Made by a program: the position numbers and the translations under genes
In this document: positions 17,491 through 25,815 of the stretch, piece by piece
Position numbering within the stretch: the stretch's first letter is position 1
Layout: every line of letters begins with the position of its first letter
Assembly (NCBI GenBank): GCA_903887465.1
Contig: CAISPW010000092.1
Coordinates: 1 to 44,644 of the forward strand
Origin: an uncultured Oscillochloris sp.
GTDB lineage: Bacteria > Chloroflexota > Chloroflexia > Chloroflexales > Chloroflexaceae
Length of the DNA: 44,644 nucleotides
Direction of reading: 5' to 3'
The notes under the pieces: model-generated
What the model was told of the DNA's origin: nothing
Seen by the model: the letters and a program-made list of their open reading frames with translations, nothing else
Database searches by the model: none

Positions 17491-18696
17491 TTATTCGGCG
17501 GAGCGTTTTGCGTTTGCAGACGCGGCCCGCTTGGCGGGTGGCTTTGGCGTGGGGCGAACCCGCTCGGGGAGCAGCCCGGCGGGCTGGGGCGGCTCGCTGA
17601 GGCGCCCGTAGAGGTAGCTAAATACATCGCGGGAGATCGCGCCCATCGGTGCCGAGAGGATGGCTCCAGCTAGACCGAAAACCTGCGAGCAGACCACCAG
17701 CAGCACCATCAGGATCGCCGGGTGTAGACCAACGCTGTCGCCCACGATGCGCGGCACGAGGAAGTTATTCTCAAGCTGTTGGATGGCGATGTAGAGGATC
17801 AGCACCGCGATACCGGTGGTGGGCGAGTCGACAAACCCGAGGATCACGGCCGGCACCGCGCCGATGATCGGGCCGATCACCGGGATGAGCTCGGTGATCG
17901 CGGCGATTACGGCCAGCAGCAGAATGTAGTTTATGTGGAGGCCGAATAGCTCGATGATGATCAGGCCGACCCCGGCGGCCGCGCCTACCGAGAGCCCGAG
18001 AATAATCTGGCCACGCACATAGCTGCTCACATCAAGGTCGATGATCGCCACCAGGGTCCAGAAGTCGTCCCGTAGCCACGTGGGCAGCATGCGGTCAAGC
18101 GCCTTGGCCCCGGCGCGCTGATCCATCAGCACATAGAAGAGCCAGAACGGGATGAGGAAGAATCCCAGCAGGAAGGTGACCGTGTTGACCACCGAGAGAA
18201 CACTGTCGATCAGGAAGACGCCGATCCCCTGGAGGTAGCTCACAAAGTTGGCCCGCAGGGTGTTCATGCCGTTGCTGGCCAGACTAGAGACGCTCTGCTC
18301 CACCGTGCCGCGTATCCCAACCGGCAGGGTGGCAAGGATCTGCTGGTACTTGTCTAGCACCATGGTTGACCACTGCTGGAGTTGGTTGATGTTGGGGATA
18401 GCGCTGAGCAACTGGCTGATCTGGTCGATCAGCGGCGGGACAATATAGCCGAAGAAGGCCAGCATGATGGCGGAACTGCCCAGGTAGACGAACAAGATGG
18501 CAGTCCAGCGCGGCTGCCGCGCGCTGAGCCAGTTCACCAGGGGCATGAGCAGGTAGGCCAGGATGATCCCGATGATAAACGGTGTGAGGGCGCTGCGGGC
18601 GGTCCAGAGCAGCCAACTCACCCCGTAGATCGCGCCGAACACCAGGGTCCAGCGGGCAACTCGGCGCGGCGTGATACGGGGTGAGCGGGTCGTCAT
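17491..18696 (-). CDS. AI-2E family transporter (PerM-like permease)
   Basis: 401 aa. An N-terminal helix pair, a long extracytoplasmic section (about 85-150) rich in short hydrophobic heptads (QISQLLSAIPNINQLQQW) and a C-terminal block of about five helices match the AI-2E exporter / PerM family (UPF0118). Family members export small molecules or ions; the substrate is not predictable. The C-terminal tail is Pro/Lys/Arg-rich and cytoplasmic. It lies nine bases after the XRE/cupin gene, so the two are likely one operon. Confidence 0.9.
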   Translation of the reverse strand: MTTRSPRITPRRVARWTLVFGAIYGVSWLLWTARSALTPFIIGIILAYLLMPLVNWLSARQPRWTAILFVYLGSSAIMLAFFGYIVPPLIDQISQLLSAIPNINQLQQWSTMVLDKYQQILATLPVGIRGTVEQSVSSLASNGMNTLRANFVSYLQGIGVFLIDSVLSVVNTVTFLLGFFLIPFWLFYVLMDQRAGAKALDRMLPTWLRDDFWTLVAIIDLDVSSYVRGQIILGLSVGAAAGVGLIIIELFGLHINYILLLAVIAAITELIPVIGPIIGAVPAVILGFVDSPTTGIAVLILYIAIQQLENNFLVPRIVGDSVGLHPAILMVLLVVCSQVFGLAGAILSAPMGAISRDVFSYLYGRLSEPPQPAGLLPERVRPTPKPPAKRAASANAKRSAE

Positions 18697-18705
18697 AGGT
18701 GTGGG

Positions 18706-19251
18706 TTAACGATCCTCGCGCCCGGCGAGGACACTTACGGTAAGCACGGTTGCCGCAGAGTCGCCGGTACTCACCCAACTATGGGCCATATCGTCGTGAT
18801 AGAACAGGGTATCGCCGGTGTTGAGCGTGTACTCCTCATCGCCGAGGACGTAGTGCAACTGGCCATGAAGGACGAGGATCATCTGGCTGCCGCGCCCGGA
18901 GAAGCCCTGCTGGCCGCCGCCGGGGCGGGCCTCGATCATGCGCGCCTCCATCTCGCTATTTGGCGGGAGCAGCGCGTAGACTTGGACGGGGGCATCGTCG
19001 AGACTAAGGCGCACGCGGTCGGCGGGGGTGAGCACCTGACCCGCCTGCTGGTTGTCCTCACCCTCAAAGAAGTGCGTCATCTGCACGCTAAAAAACTGGG
19101 CAAGCTTACGCAGATTCGCCACCGAGATATTCACTTTATCGCGCTCAAGCCGACTAAGGAAGGACGGCGTTAACCCGGAGCCATCTGATACTTCTTGGAG
19201 CGTGAGACCGCGCTCCTGCCGGAGACGGCCGATTTTTTGCCCTAGTGACAT
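18706..19251 (-). CDS. XRE-family regulator with cupin domain
   Basis: 181 aa from this start. A helix-turn-helix (GQKIGRLRQERGLTLQEVSDGSG... cut here, about residues 3-60) is followed by a cupin domain (about 105-178) with metal-site style HGQLHYVLGDEEY and a late HDDMAHSW. This is the PuuR/SutR layout: a repressor whose cupin domain senses a small ligand. Its adjacent co-directional permease is a likely target. The start at 19251 is chosen over an upstream ATG at 19272 because the latter falls within repeat family B; AAAGG lies about nine bases upstream of 19251. Confidence 0.88.
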   Translation of the reverse strand: MSLGQKIGRLRQERGLTLQEVSDGSGLTPSFLSRLERDKVNISVANLRKLAQFFSVQMTHFFEGEDNQQAGQVLTPADRVRLSLDDAPVQVYALLPPNSEMEARMIEARPGGGQQGFSGRGSQMILVLHGQLHYVLGDEEYTLNTGDTLFYHDDMAHSWVSTGDSAATVLTVSVLAGREDR

Positions 19252-19266
19252 ATGATTACTGCCTTT

Positions 19267-19386
19267 AGGCATGGTTCAGATCAGCTTTACACGGTAGCGA
19301 CGAGGCGATGACGTGAGGGTGCGCTCGCATCGCGTCATCGCATCCCCATACAACGGTCTCGCGGAAAGCGCCCGTTTTGAACCATG
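19267..19386. repeat. Family B repeat copy (B1)
   Basis: Starts with the family consensus AGGCATGGTTCAG ... CAGCTTTAC and ends with the inverted terminus TTGAACCATG (19377-19386). An internal 9-bp inverted repeat (19305-19313 / 19333-19341) forms a hairpin. Related copies are at 22608-22636 and 33393-33495. Its left end carries an ATG that could be mistaken for the regulator start. Confidence 0.65.
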
Positions 19387-19388
19387 TC

Positions 19389-19556
19389 TTATTGGCAATA
19401 CCGCAGAAGGAACACCGTCACCTTTGGCGTCAGCCAGCCATAGGCCACCCTGAACCCCAAATGGCCGATGGGCAAACTCAAGCGGCTCAGGAGCGCACGT
19501 AAAGGGTCGATCAGCGGATCGAGATAGATGCTTTCCCTTTGGCTTCGCTCAGGGCT
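19389..19556 (-). pseudogene. Possible 3' remnant of a lost gene
   Basis: Minus-strand open stretch of 55 codons without a start codon, bounded by stops, that reads like real protein: YLDPLIDPLRALLSRL followed by GHLGFRVAYGWLTPK. It directly abuts the outer end of the family B repeat. I do not recognise the family; a chance open frame is possible. Confidence 0.2.
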
Positions 19557-19836
19557 TCAGCTCACGCGCTCAACATGACATGACGGGCACCGAACCGTGT
19601 TACTTCTGTGTTACTGCCTTTATTATTTAGGATGATGCGCCACTAATCAGCGCGATCTGAGTTTCGATCATCGACACCTATAAGCCTGTCCATTTGTATT
19701 ATACGCCACAAGAATCGCCACTGTCAAGGCCATGCACAGGGGCGTAGAATTATAAATCTAAGCATCAAGACGGCATGAAGCGAGTTGGAGTGCGTCTGTG
19801 ATGCACAGGGCAATGATGCCCGCCTTGGAAATATAA
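19557..19836. other. Gene-free stretch downstream of the FHA-ABC gene
   Basis: No gene or RNA recognised. It is more AT-rich than its neighbours around 19600-19830 and includes a phrase of the TGAGCG-AAGCC type common in interspersed bacterial repeats at 19535-19580. Confidence 0.35.
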
Positions 19837-22467
19837 TCAAATCTGGCGATCGCGGCGATGTAATAAAAAGGCGGCGACCCCCAGGCAGATCAGGGTATAG
19901 AGCAGCATCACGCCCCAGCGGCTAAGGAGCGTGCCGAGGCTATGGGTAAAGCTGACCTCGGCCTCTAGGAATCCGGGCGCACAGCCGGCCGGGATGCTGC
20001 CGGATCCATCGGTGTTTGGCATGGGACACAGGCTATTCAGATCGGCGCTGACTCCCAGCGCGTCCATCGACCAGCGGCTAATAGTGAGCCAGGAGAGCGG
20101 GGTCGCCAAACCCTCGATCTTAAAGATCATGCCGGCGAAGAGGATCTGCGGGATGAGGGCCAGGGGCACGATACTGATCGCGCGGTCGCCGCTCTCGGAT
20201 GCGGCGCTGATCACCAGACCGAGGGCCATGCCAGCGAGGGCGGTGAGCAGCAGGGTGATGAAGATCTCCGCGAGGGGTGGCAAAATCACGCCAATGTCGG
20301 TGGGGAAGCCTACCCTCAGGGCGATGATACCGAGCAGTACCAAGGTTTGGGCGATGATCAGAGCGCTGAGTACGGCCACCTTCGAGAGCAGGTACGGCCC
20401 GATGCGCAGGTTCACTAGGCGCTCGCGCTGAAAGATCGGCAACTCTTTGGTGATCTCGCGGGCGGCGTTGATGATCCCGAACCAGACGCTGACCGTGCCC
20501 AGCATAAATAGCACCTTCTTAGCCTCGGCGCGCTGGATCAGGTCGACGGCCTGCGCGCCGGTCAGCGCGTCGCTGCGGGCCACAAACAGCAGCAGCAGCG
20601 CGATGATCGGAGCCTGGAGCAGCAGGATAAGCAGGTTCCGCCAATCTTGCAGGGTCAGGTCGAAGTAACGCTGGGTGAGGATGCCGAACTGACGCAGGGG
20701 CGAAACCTTGTTTTGGCGCTGCGGGGCCGCAGCCGCGTGCGGGGCCGTTTGGGGCTGCGGGGTCTGGCCCAGCCGGTCGGTCACATAGCGTTGATAGGAT
20801 GCCGAGCTACGGTACTTCAGCTCCCAAAGCTCGCCGAGGCTCGGCGGAGACTTCGCACCAGGGTTCGCCGCAGCCCAGGCGCGATACTCAGCCTGGAGGT
20901 CACGCTGGACAATCGGACCCTGCGGATCGCCCTGGCCTTCGAGCTTGGTGTAGATATCTGCGAAATCACCGCCGGTGACATTGAAGAAGGTGAGCGCCTC
21001 AGCCGGTGGCCCGAAGTAGACCATGCGCCCGGTCGCCATGAAGACCACGTGATCGCACTGGGTAATGTTGGCGGTGGCGTGAGTGACCAGGATCACCGTG
21101 CGACCGCTGTCGGCGAGGCGGCGCAGGGTGTACATCATCTTCTTCTCAAGGCCGGGGTCGAGGCCGCTGGTGGGTTCATCGAGGAAGAAGAGGCTGGGGT
21201 CGGCCAGCAACTCGGCACCGATGCTGACGCGCTTACGCTGGCCGCCGGAGAGATTTTCGATCAGCTTGTCGCGGTGCGGGGCCATCTCGACATCATCGAG
21301 GACGCGGGTGATGCGGGCGGCGATCTCGCGCTCGGCGGTGTCGGCGGGCAGGCGCAGGCGCGCGGCGTAGCCGAGGGCGCGGGCAACGGGCAGGGTATGG
21401 TGGAGGATGTCGTCCTGGGGCACATAACCCAGCACGGTGCGGTAGGCATCAAAGTTACGGTAGAAGTCATCGCCGTTGACCAGCACCTGGCCGGTGGTGG
21501 CGGGGACGTAGCCGCAGAGCGCCTTCATGAGGGTACTCTTGCCGGTGCCGCTACCGCCGACGAGGGCGACGAACTCACGCGGGGCGATACTGAGCGAGAC
21601 ATCGTTGAGGATGATCCGCTGCTGGCCACCACGGGCGACGGCGCGGGTCAGGCCACGGGCGTCAATGCGCAGGGCACCCTGCTGATCATACTGATCGAGG
21701 CTGGCGACGTTGTAGATCAGCTTGAAGACGCCGATCTGGATCACATCGCCGGGGCGCAAGGTGTGCGGGCCGCTCAGGCGCTGGCCGTTCACAAAGGTGC
21801 CGTTGGTGCTGCCGGCGTCGCGCAGGATGACTGCCCCACCGGCGGCGCGGTCGATCTGGGCATGAAAACGCGAGACCTGGGGGTTCTCTAGCACCACATC
21901 GCAATCAGCGCGACCGATGGTGATCTGCGGGTCGTGCGGGTCGAGGGCGTAGCTCTGGGCCACCCGGCTGGCCTGCGGCGCCCGCACGGCACCCGCATTG
22001 CGGTAGATGAGGGTGACGAAGCTGCCGGTGGCCGGGTCGCCGATACGCAGCACGTCGCCGTCGTGCAGATCGTGGCCGGGCACGCGCTGGCCCTCGTAGA
22101 GGATGCCGTTGGTGGAGCCAACATCGGTGATCCGGTGGCCGGGGCCAGTCGGCTCGATACGGGCGTGGTGCCCGCTGACGAAGCGCGAGGCGAGGACCAC
22201 CGTGTTGTCTGCGGCCCGCCCGAGGGTGACAGGTGCCGCAGACAGCGGGATATCGCGAATCTGCCCGTCCTCCTGGATCTGGAGCGTGACGCCGAGGCCG
22301 ACCGTCGATCCTGGCGGGCCAGGGGGCGGGCCGCCGATAGCGACGGTGGTAGCCGGGGCCAACTGGGCACCGACGGGCTGTGCCTTGCCGCAGGCGGTGC
22401 AGAAGCGGGCGTCGGGGCGATTAAGCGGTGCCTGACAGTGGACGCAACGGGCAGAGGGAGGCGACAC
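19837..22467 (-). CDS. Zinc ribbon - FHA - FHA - ABC transporter fusion (ABCG-like)
   Basis: 876 aa. In order: a zinc ribbon (Cys8, Cys11, Cys23, Cys26), a first FHA domain (about 75-155; GRAADNTVVL, SGHHARI, DVGSTNG), a second FHA domain (about 180-255; GRADCDVVL, SRFHAQI, DAGSTNGTFVNG), an ABC ATPase (about 275-500; Walker A GGSGTGKST near 304, signature LSGGQRKRVS, Walker B LFFLDEP) and an ABC-2 membrane domain of about six helices (620-870). The ATPase-then-membrane order is that of ABCG half-transporters. FHA domains bind phospho-Thr, so transport or partner binding is probably set by the kinase and phosphatases encoded divergently. The start is GTG with GGAG upstream. The exported substrate is unknown. 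Confidence 0.93.
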   Translation of the reverse strand: MSPPSARCVHCQAPLNRPDARFCTACGKAQPVGAQLAPATTVAIGGPPPGPPGSTVGLGVTLQIQEDGQIRDIPLSAAPVTLGRAADNTVVLASRFVSGHHARIEPTGPGHRITDVGSTNGILYEGQRVPGHDLHDGDVLRIGDPATGSFVTLIYRNAGAVRAPQASRVAQSYALDPHDPQITIGRADCDVVLENPQVSRFHAQIDRAAGGAVILRDAGSTNGTFVNGQRLSGPHTLRPGDVIQIGVFKLIYNVASLDQYDQQGALRIDARGLTRAVARGGQQRIILNDVSLSIAPREFVALVGGSGTGKSTLMKALCGYVPATTGQVLVNGDDFYRNFDAYRTVLGYVPQDDILHHTLPVARALGYAARLRLPADTAEREIAARITRVLDDVEMAPHRDKLIENLSGGQRKRVSIGAELLADPSLFFLDEPTSGLDPGLEKKMMYTLRRLADSGRTVILVTHATANITQCDHVVFMATGRMVYFGPPAEALTFFNVTGGDFADIYTKLEGQGDPQGPIVQRDLQAEYRAWAAANPGAKSPPSLGELWELKYRSSASYQRYVTDRLGQTPQPQTAPHAAAAPQRQNKVSPLRQFGILTQRYFDLTLQDWRNLLILLLQAPIIALLLLFVARSDALTGAQAVDLIQRAEAKKVLFMLGTVSVWFGIINAAREITKELPIFQRERLVNLRIGPYLLSKVAVLSALIIAQTLVLLGIIALRVGFPTDIGVILPPLAEIFITLLLTALAGMALGLVISAASESGDRAISIVPLALIPQILFAGMIFKIEGLATPLSWLTISRWSMDALGVSADLNSLCPMPNTDGSGSIPAGCAPGFLEAEVSFTHSLGTLLSRWGVMLLYTLICLGVAAFLLHRRDRQI

Positions 22468-22482
22468 GTGCGGCGGCTCCTA

Positions 22483-22491
22483 TGCTATAAT
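22483..22491 (+). promoter_or_regulatory. Extended -10 element for the phosphatase/kinase run
   Basis: TGCTATAAT on the plus strand, in the divergent gap. Initiation near 22498 would give a leader of about 150 nt that carries the family B repeat. It overlaps the likely upstream region of the divergent ABC gene. Confidence 0.45.
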
Positions 22492-22607
22492 TTGGCTGGC
22501 CCCGGTCGATACCTCCTTTTGATAGCACAGGTTCTCCCAGATTGCAACCAGAAGTGCAGCCCACCAAACAACTCTGCACGCGGCTGAAGCTGCTACGACG
22601 AACCCCA

Positions 22608-22636
22608 CAAACGGTAAAGCTCAGTTGAACCATGCC
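22608..22636. repeat. Family B repeat, short inverted copy (B2)
   Basis: Reverse complement of the start of copy B3: CAAACGGTAAAGCT then TTGAACCATGCCT. It ends 14 bases before the first ATG of the PP2C gene, within its leader. Confidence 0.6.
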
Positions 22637-22650
22637 TAATCGTCAGTGGT

Positions 22651-23931
22651 ATGTTGAGTGCGGAGGCACTGTTGACCACACCGGGTTCTCAGACATGCAC
22701 CGCCTGCGGTACGCCTCTGGTGGCCGGGGCGCGATACTGCCCGCGCTGTGGTGTCCCCGCCCCCGATGAGGGCAGCGCTGATGAGGTGATGCTGCCGGGA
22801 AGTCGGCTCATGCGGGTCTCGGCAGACAGCCTGAGCCTGCGCGAGCTGCTGGCGGTCGTCGAGTCGGGCGTGTTCTACTGGCGCCAGCGCCTCGACCAAT
22901 CCGAGGGCGTGGCCCGCGAGCAGGCCGCCGCCGCGATCAAGGAACTGTCGCGCATCCTCGACAGCCTGGCCCAGCAGTTGGTCGCGGGTCGCGAGACGGT
23001 GCGGATCACCGCGCGCATGCCCTCCACTCGCGTGGCACCCCTGGCCTGCCCGATCTGCGGGCGGGGCAACCGCAGCGGTGCGCGCTACTGCGTGGCCTGC
23101 GGATTGCCCATGCGTCCCGACTCGACATTGGTGCCGCGCCCGCCGCCCGAGTTGCACCTGACGGTGGCCGCACGTACCAACATCGGCATGGTGCGCAAGG
23201 TGAACGAGGACACCTGCTACAGCGGCGAGTTTGCCACCGTCGATGGCAAGATCGGCACGCTGCTGCTGGTGGCCGACGGAATGGGCGGGCACCAGGCCGG
23301 CGAGGTGGCCTCGCAGATGGCCGCCGATACACTGAAGGCCGCGCTGCGCGAGGCGTTGCGCGCCGGGGTGCCTGGGGCTGACGAGGCATGGCACGAACTG
23401 CTGCGCCGCGTGACTCTCATGGCCAACGGGCGGATCTACGAACACTCGCGGGCGATGCCCGGCGCGCGGGGCATGGGCACGACGCTGACCCTGGCCATGG
23501 TGGCCGGACGGCGCGCACATATCGCCCATGTCGGCGACAGCCGGGCCTACCTGATCAACCCCGGCGGCGTTGGCGAGGGCGGGACGTGGGCGCAGCTTAC
23601 GGCGGACCACAGCCTGGTGGCGCGTCTGGTCGACATCGGCCAACTCACCCCCGAGCAGGCCCGCGTCCACCCGCAGCGCAATATGATCTACCGCTCGCTC
23701 GGTACCGACCCGACGGTGGACGTGGACACGCTGAGCCAGCCCCTGGCCGCAGGCGACGCGCTGCTGCTCTGCTCGGACGGGCTCGACACGCACCTGGACG
23801 ATGCGGAGTTGGCGCAGATCGTGATTGACGAGGCGAGCGAGGTGCGGGCATGTGAGCGGCTGATCGCGCTGGCCAATCAGCGCGGCGGCAAGGACAACAT
23901 TAGCGTGATCATCGCACGGGCGCGAACCTGA
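22651..23931 (+). CDS. PP2C-type protein phosphatase with two zinc ribbons
   Basis: 426 aa. Zinc ribbons at Cys16/19/30/33 and at about Cys133/136/147/150 flank a helical segment (about 50-115); a PP2C phosphatase domain fills about 168-425. Catalytic metal motifs are intact: VNEDTCYS, VADGMGGHQAGE, GMGTTLTLA, HVGDSRAYL, CSDGLD and KDNISVI. It should remove phosphate from Ser/Thr of substrates of the kinase encoded downstream. Start choice is uncertain: the ATG at 22651 has no ribosome site, while an in-frame TTG at 22672 has GGAGG five bases upstream and would still keep both ribbons. Confidence 0.93.
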   Translation: MLSAEALLTTPGSQTCTACGTPLVAGARYCPRCGVPAPDEGSADEVMLPGSRLMRVSADSLSLRELLAVVESGVFYWRQRLDQSEGVAREQAAAAIKELSRILDSLAQQLVAGRETVRITARMPSTRVAPLACPICGRGNRSGARYCVACGLPMRPDSTLVPRPPPELHLTVAARTNIGMVRKVNEDTCYSGEFATVDGKIGTLLLVADGMGGHQAGEVASQMAADTLKAALREALRAGVPGADEAWHELLRRVTLMANGRIYEHSRAMPGARGMGTTLTLAMVAGRRAHIAHVGDSRAYLINPGGVGEGGTWAQLTADHSLVARLVDIGQLTPEQARVHPQRNMIYRSLGTDPTVDVDTLSQPLAAGDALLLCSDGLDTHLDDAELAQIVIDEASEVRACERLIALANQRGGKDNISVIIARART

Positions 23932-23936
23932 CGCTT

Positions 23937-23981
23937 GAGGGCGGATTTCCGGGATGGCCCAGCTCTCCCGGATCCGCCCTC
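23937..23981. terminator. Intercistronic hairpin 1 of the signalling operon
   Basis: Arms 23937-23954 and 23966-23981 pair over 16 bp with a two-base bulge, between the two PP2C genes. No T-run follows, so attenuation or mRNA processing is as likely as termination. Confidence 0.5.
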
Positions 23982-24006
23982 GATGAATACATCATGAGGA
24001 TTGGGT

Positions 24007-25779
24007 ATGCCCCTCTGTGACGTGTGCGGCAAAGATAATCGCGCCAGCGCACGCTTCTGCTGGAACTGCGCCGCCTCACTGCCCAAGCTTCGACCGAATG
24101 AGTCTGATCGCCAGTGGCTCGCCAATACGCTGACGAGCGGGCCGATCGCCTCGTCTATTACGGAAGACACCGCGCTGCTCCGTCTGCGGGATCTGCCCGC
24201 AGCTGGCGTCGGCCCCCAGGAGAACCCAATGGAAGAGCAGACACCCGAGGCTCCGCGCCTCTTTGCTGGGCGCTACCAGCTACCCGCTGACGCCGTGCCT
24301 GGCCCGATCACCGTGGTCGACACGGCACCCTGGCGGCGCTGCTGGGCCTGCGGCTCGACGGCCAACGAGGCGGGCGAGTCCTACTGCATCGACTGCGGTG
24401 CCGCGCTTGAGCAGCGGAGCTACCTGGCCCGCCTGTTCGCCGACGATAGCCCAGACGACCGGGCGCTGCCGGTGAATCTGCCCGATGAAGCGGCCCGCAC
24501 GCTGCTGCCTGAGCTGATCGATCAGGTTACGGATAATGGCCAGTCGCTCGTGGTGCTGAACGATAGCGGGCGTGGGCCGATCATCCCGCCGCTCGACGAG
24601 ACGCTGGCGCTAGGGGTGGGTGCGGCCCTGGCTCGCCTGCTGGCAGCGCTTCACGCCGAGGGGCGAATCTTGGGCCGGATCACCCCGGTCAACCTGGAGG
24701 CGCTGGCCGCCGGGAAGACGCGCCTGCGCGGTGTGTCGGGCATGCCCCGGATGGCGGAGGACGGGCGCGATGCGGCGGTACGCGCCGACCTCGCCGACCT
24801 CGCCGAACTGCTGGAGCAACTCACGGAGACGCCGCGTACCACCCAGCGTCTGAATGAGGACGAGGCCGCCACCGCCGTGTCTGCCGACTCCGACAGCCTG
24901 CCCACCGTACTGCGTGAACTGCGCACCGGGGCGATCAGCTCCGCCACCGACCTCGCGGGTCGGCTTCAGGCGATTGTCGATGAACGCACCCGCCCGCTGG
25001 CCCTGCGCCAGATCGTGGGCGCGCACACCGACACGGGTGTGGTACGCGACCATAATGAGGACAGCTACCTGACCCTGAGCCTGGGACTGGACAACGACAA
25101 CCAGCGCCAGGGCTGGGGCATCTACATCGTCTCCGACGGGATGGGCGGCCACGCCGCCGGTGAGGTCGCCAGCAGCCTGGCCATCCGTGGGGCCGCCGAG
25201 CTGCTGATCAGCGCCTACCTGACGAGGGCCATCGCCCACGACGCCGCCTACGACGAGGTCGAGGCCCGCACCCTGGTGCGCCAGGCGCTGCTCCAGGCCA
25301 ACGAGGCGATCATCGCCGAGGCCCGCGCCCAAGGCAACGATATGGGCGCTACGATGACCATGGCGCTCATCTCCGGGGATCGCGCCCTGATTGGGAATGT
25401 CGGCGACAGCCGCACGTACCTCTACCGCGAGGGCAAGCTGCGGCGGATCAGCAAGGACCACTCGCTGGTGATGCGCCTGGTGGAGCTTGGCCAGATCGCC
25501 GACGACGACATCTACACCCACCCGCAACGCAACGCCGTGCTGCGCTCCCTGGGCGATAAGTCCAATGTGGAGGTAGACATCTTCGCCGAGCGGCTGCGCC
25601 CCGGTGACGCGCTGCTGCTGTGTACGGACGGCCAGTGGGAGATGACCCGCGACCCTGAGATGGAGCGCATCCTGGCCCGCGAGGCCAACCCGCAGGCGCG
25701 CTGTGAGGCGCTGGTGTCGGCGGCGAATCAGGCCGGCGGCGAAGATAACATCTCGGTGGTGCTTATACACTTTGCGTAG
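24007..25779 (+). CDS. Zinc ribbon - pseudokinase - PP2C fusion
   Basis: 590 aa. A zinc ribbon at the N-terminus (CDVCG ... FCWNC), a second at about 112-136 (CWACG ... CIDCG), then a segment (about 165-290) resembling a protein kinase C-lobe without catalytic residues: ALHAEGRILGRITPVN stands where kinases have H-x2-G-x-x-HRDLKPxN, and the DFG position reads GVS. An intact PP2C domain follows (about 335-590: RDHNEDSY, VSDGMGGHAAGE, NVGDSRTYL, CTDGQWE, GEDNISVV). The likely job is a phosphatase steered by a kinase-like scaffold. The ATG at 24007 is chosen over the TTG at 24001 because GAGG lies seven bases before it. Confidence 0.85.
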   Translation: MPLCDVCGKDNRASARFCWNCAASLPKLRPNESDRQWLANTLTSGPIASSITEDTALLRLRDLPAAGVGPQENPMEEQTPEAPRLFAGRYQLPADAVPGPITVVDTAPWRRCWACGSTANEAGESYCIDCGAALEQRSYLARLFADDSPDDRALPVNLPDEAARTLLPELIDQVTDNGQSLVVLNDSGRGPIIPPLDETLALGVGAALARLLAALHAEGRILGRITPVNLEALAAGKTRLRGVSGMPRMAEDGRDAAVRADLADLAELLEQLTETPRTTQRLNEDEAATAVSADSDSLPTVLRELRTGAISSATDLAGRLQAIVDERTRPLALRQIVGAHTDTGVVRDHNEDSYLTLSLGLDNDNQRQGWGIYIVSDGMGGHAAGEVASSLAIRGAAELLISAYLTRAIAHDAAYDEVEARTLVRQALLQANEAIIAEARAQGNDMGATMTMALISGDRALIGNVGDSRTYLYREGKLRRISKDHSLVMRLVELGQIADDDIYTHPQRNAVLRSLGDKSNVEVDIFAERLRPGDALLLCTDGQWEMTRDPEMERILAREANPQARCEALVSAANQAGGEDNISVVLIHFA

Positions 25780-25803
25780 AGACGCCCCGGCGGGCGTCTC
25801 TAC
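25776..25803. terminator. Intercistronic hairpin 2 of the signalling operon
   Basis: Perfect 12-bp arms 25776-25787 and 25792-25803 overlap the PP2C stop codon and end 12 bases before the kinase ATG. A related motif stands in the dnaN leader at 34707-34727. Confidence 0.55.
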
Positions 25804-25815
25804 TCCCACCAAATT

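Noticed and set aside
20647-21891. Plus-strand open frame of 414 codons opposite the ABC ATPase
   Set aside because: Antisense shadow of a clear ABC/FHA gene; no motif of its own. The same holds for long frames at 9236-10414, 24610-25842 and 41153-42445.
22636-23793. Long minus-strand open frame (385 codons) opposite the first PP2C gene
   Set aside because: It is antisense to a gene with all PP2C motifs, has low-complexity His/Arg/Ala composition and no recognisable domain: a high-GC shadow.
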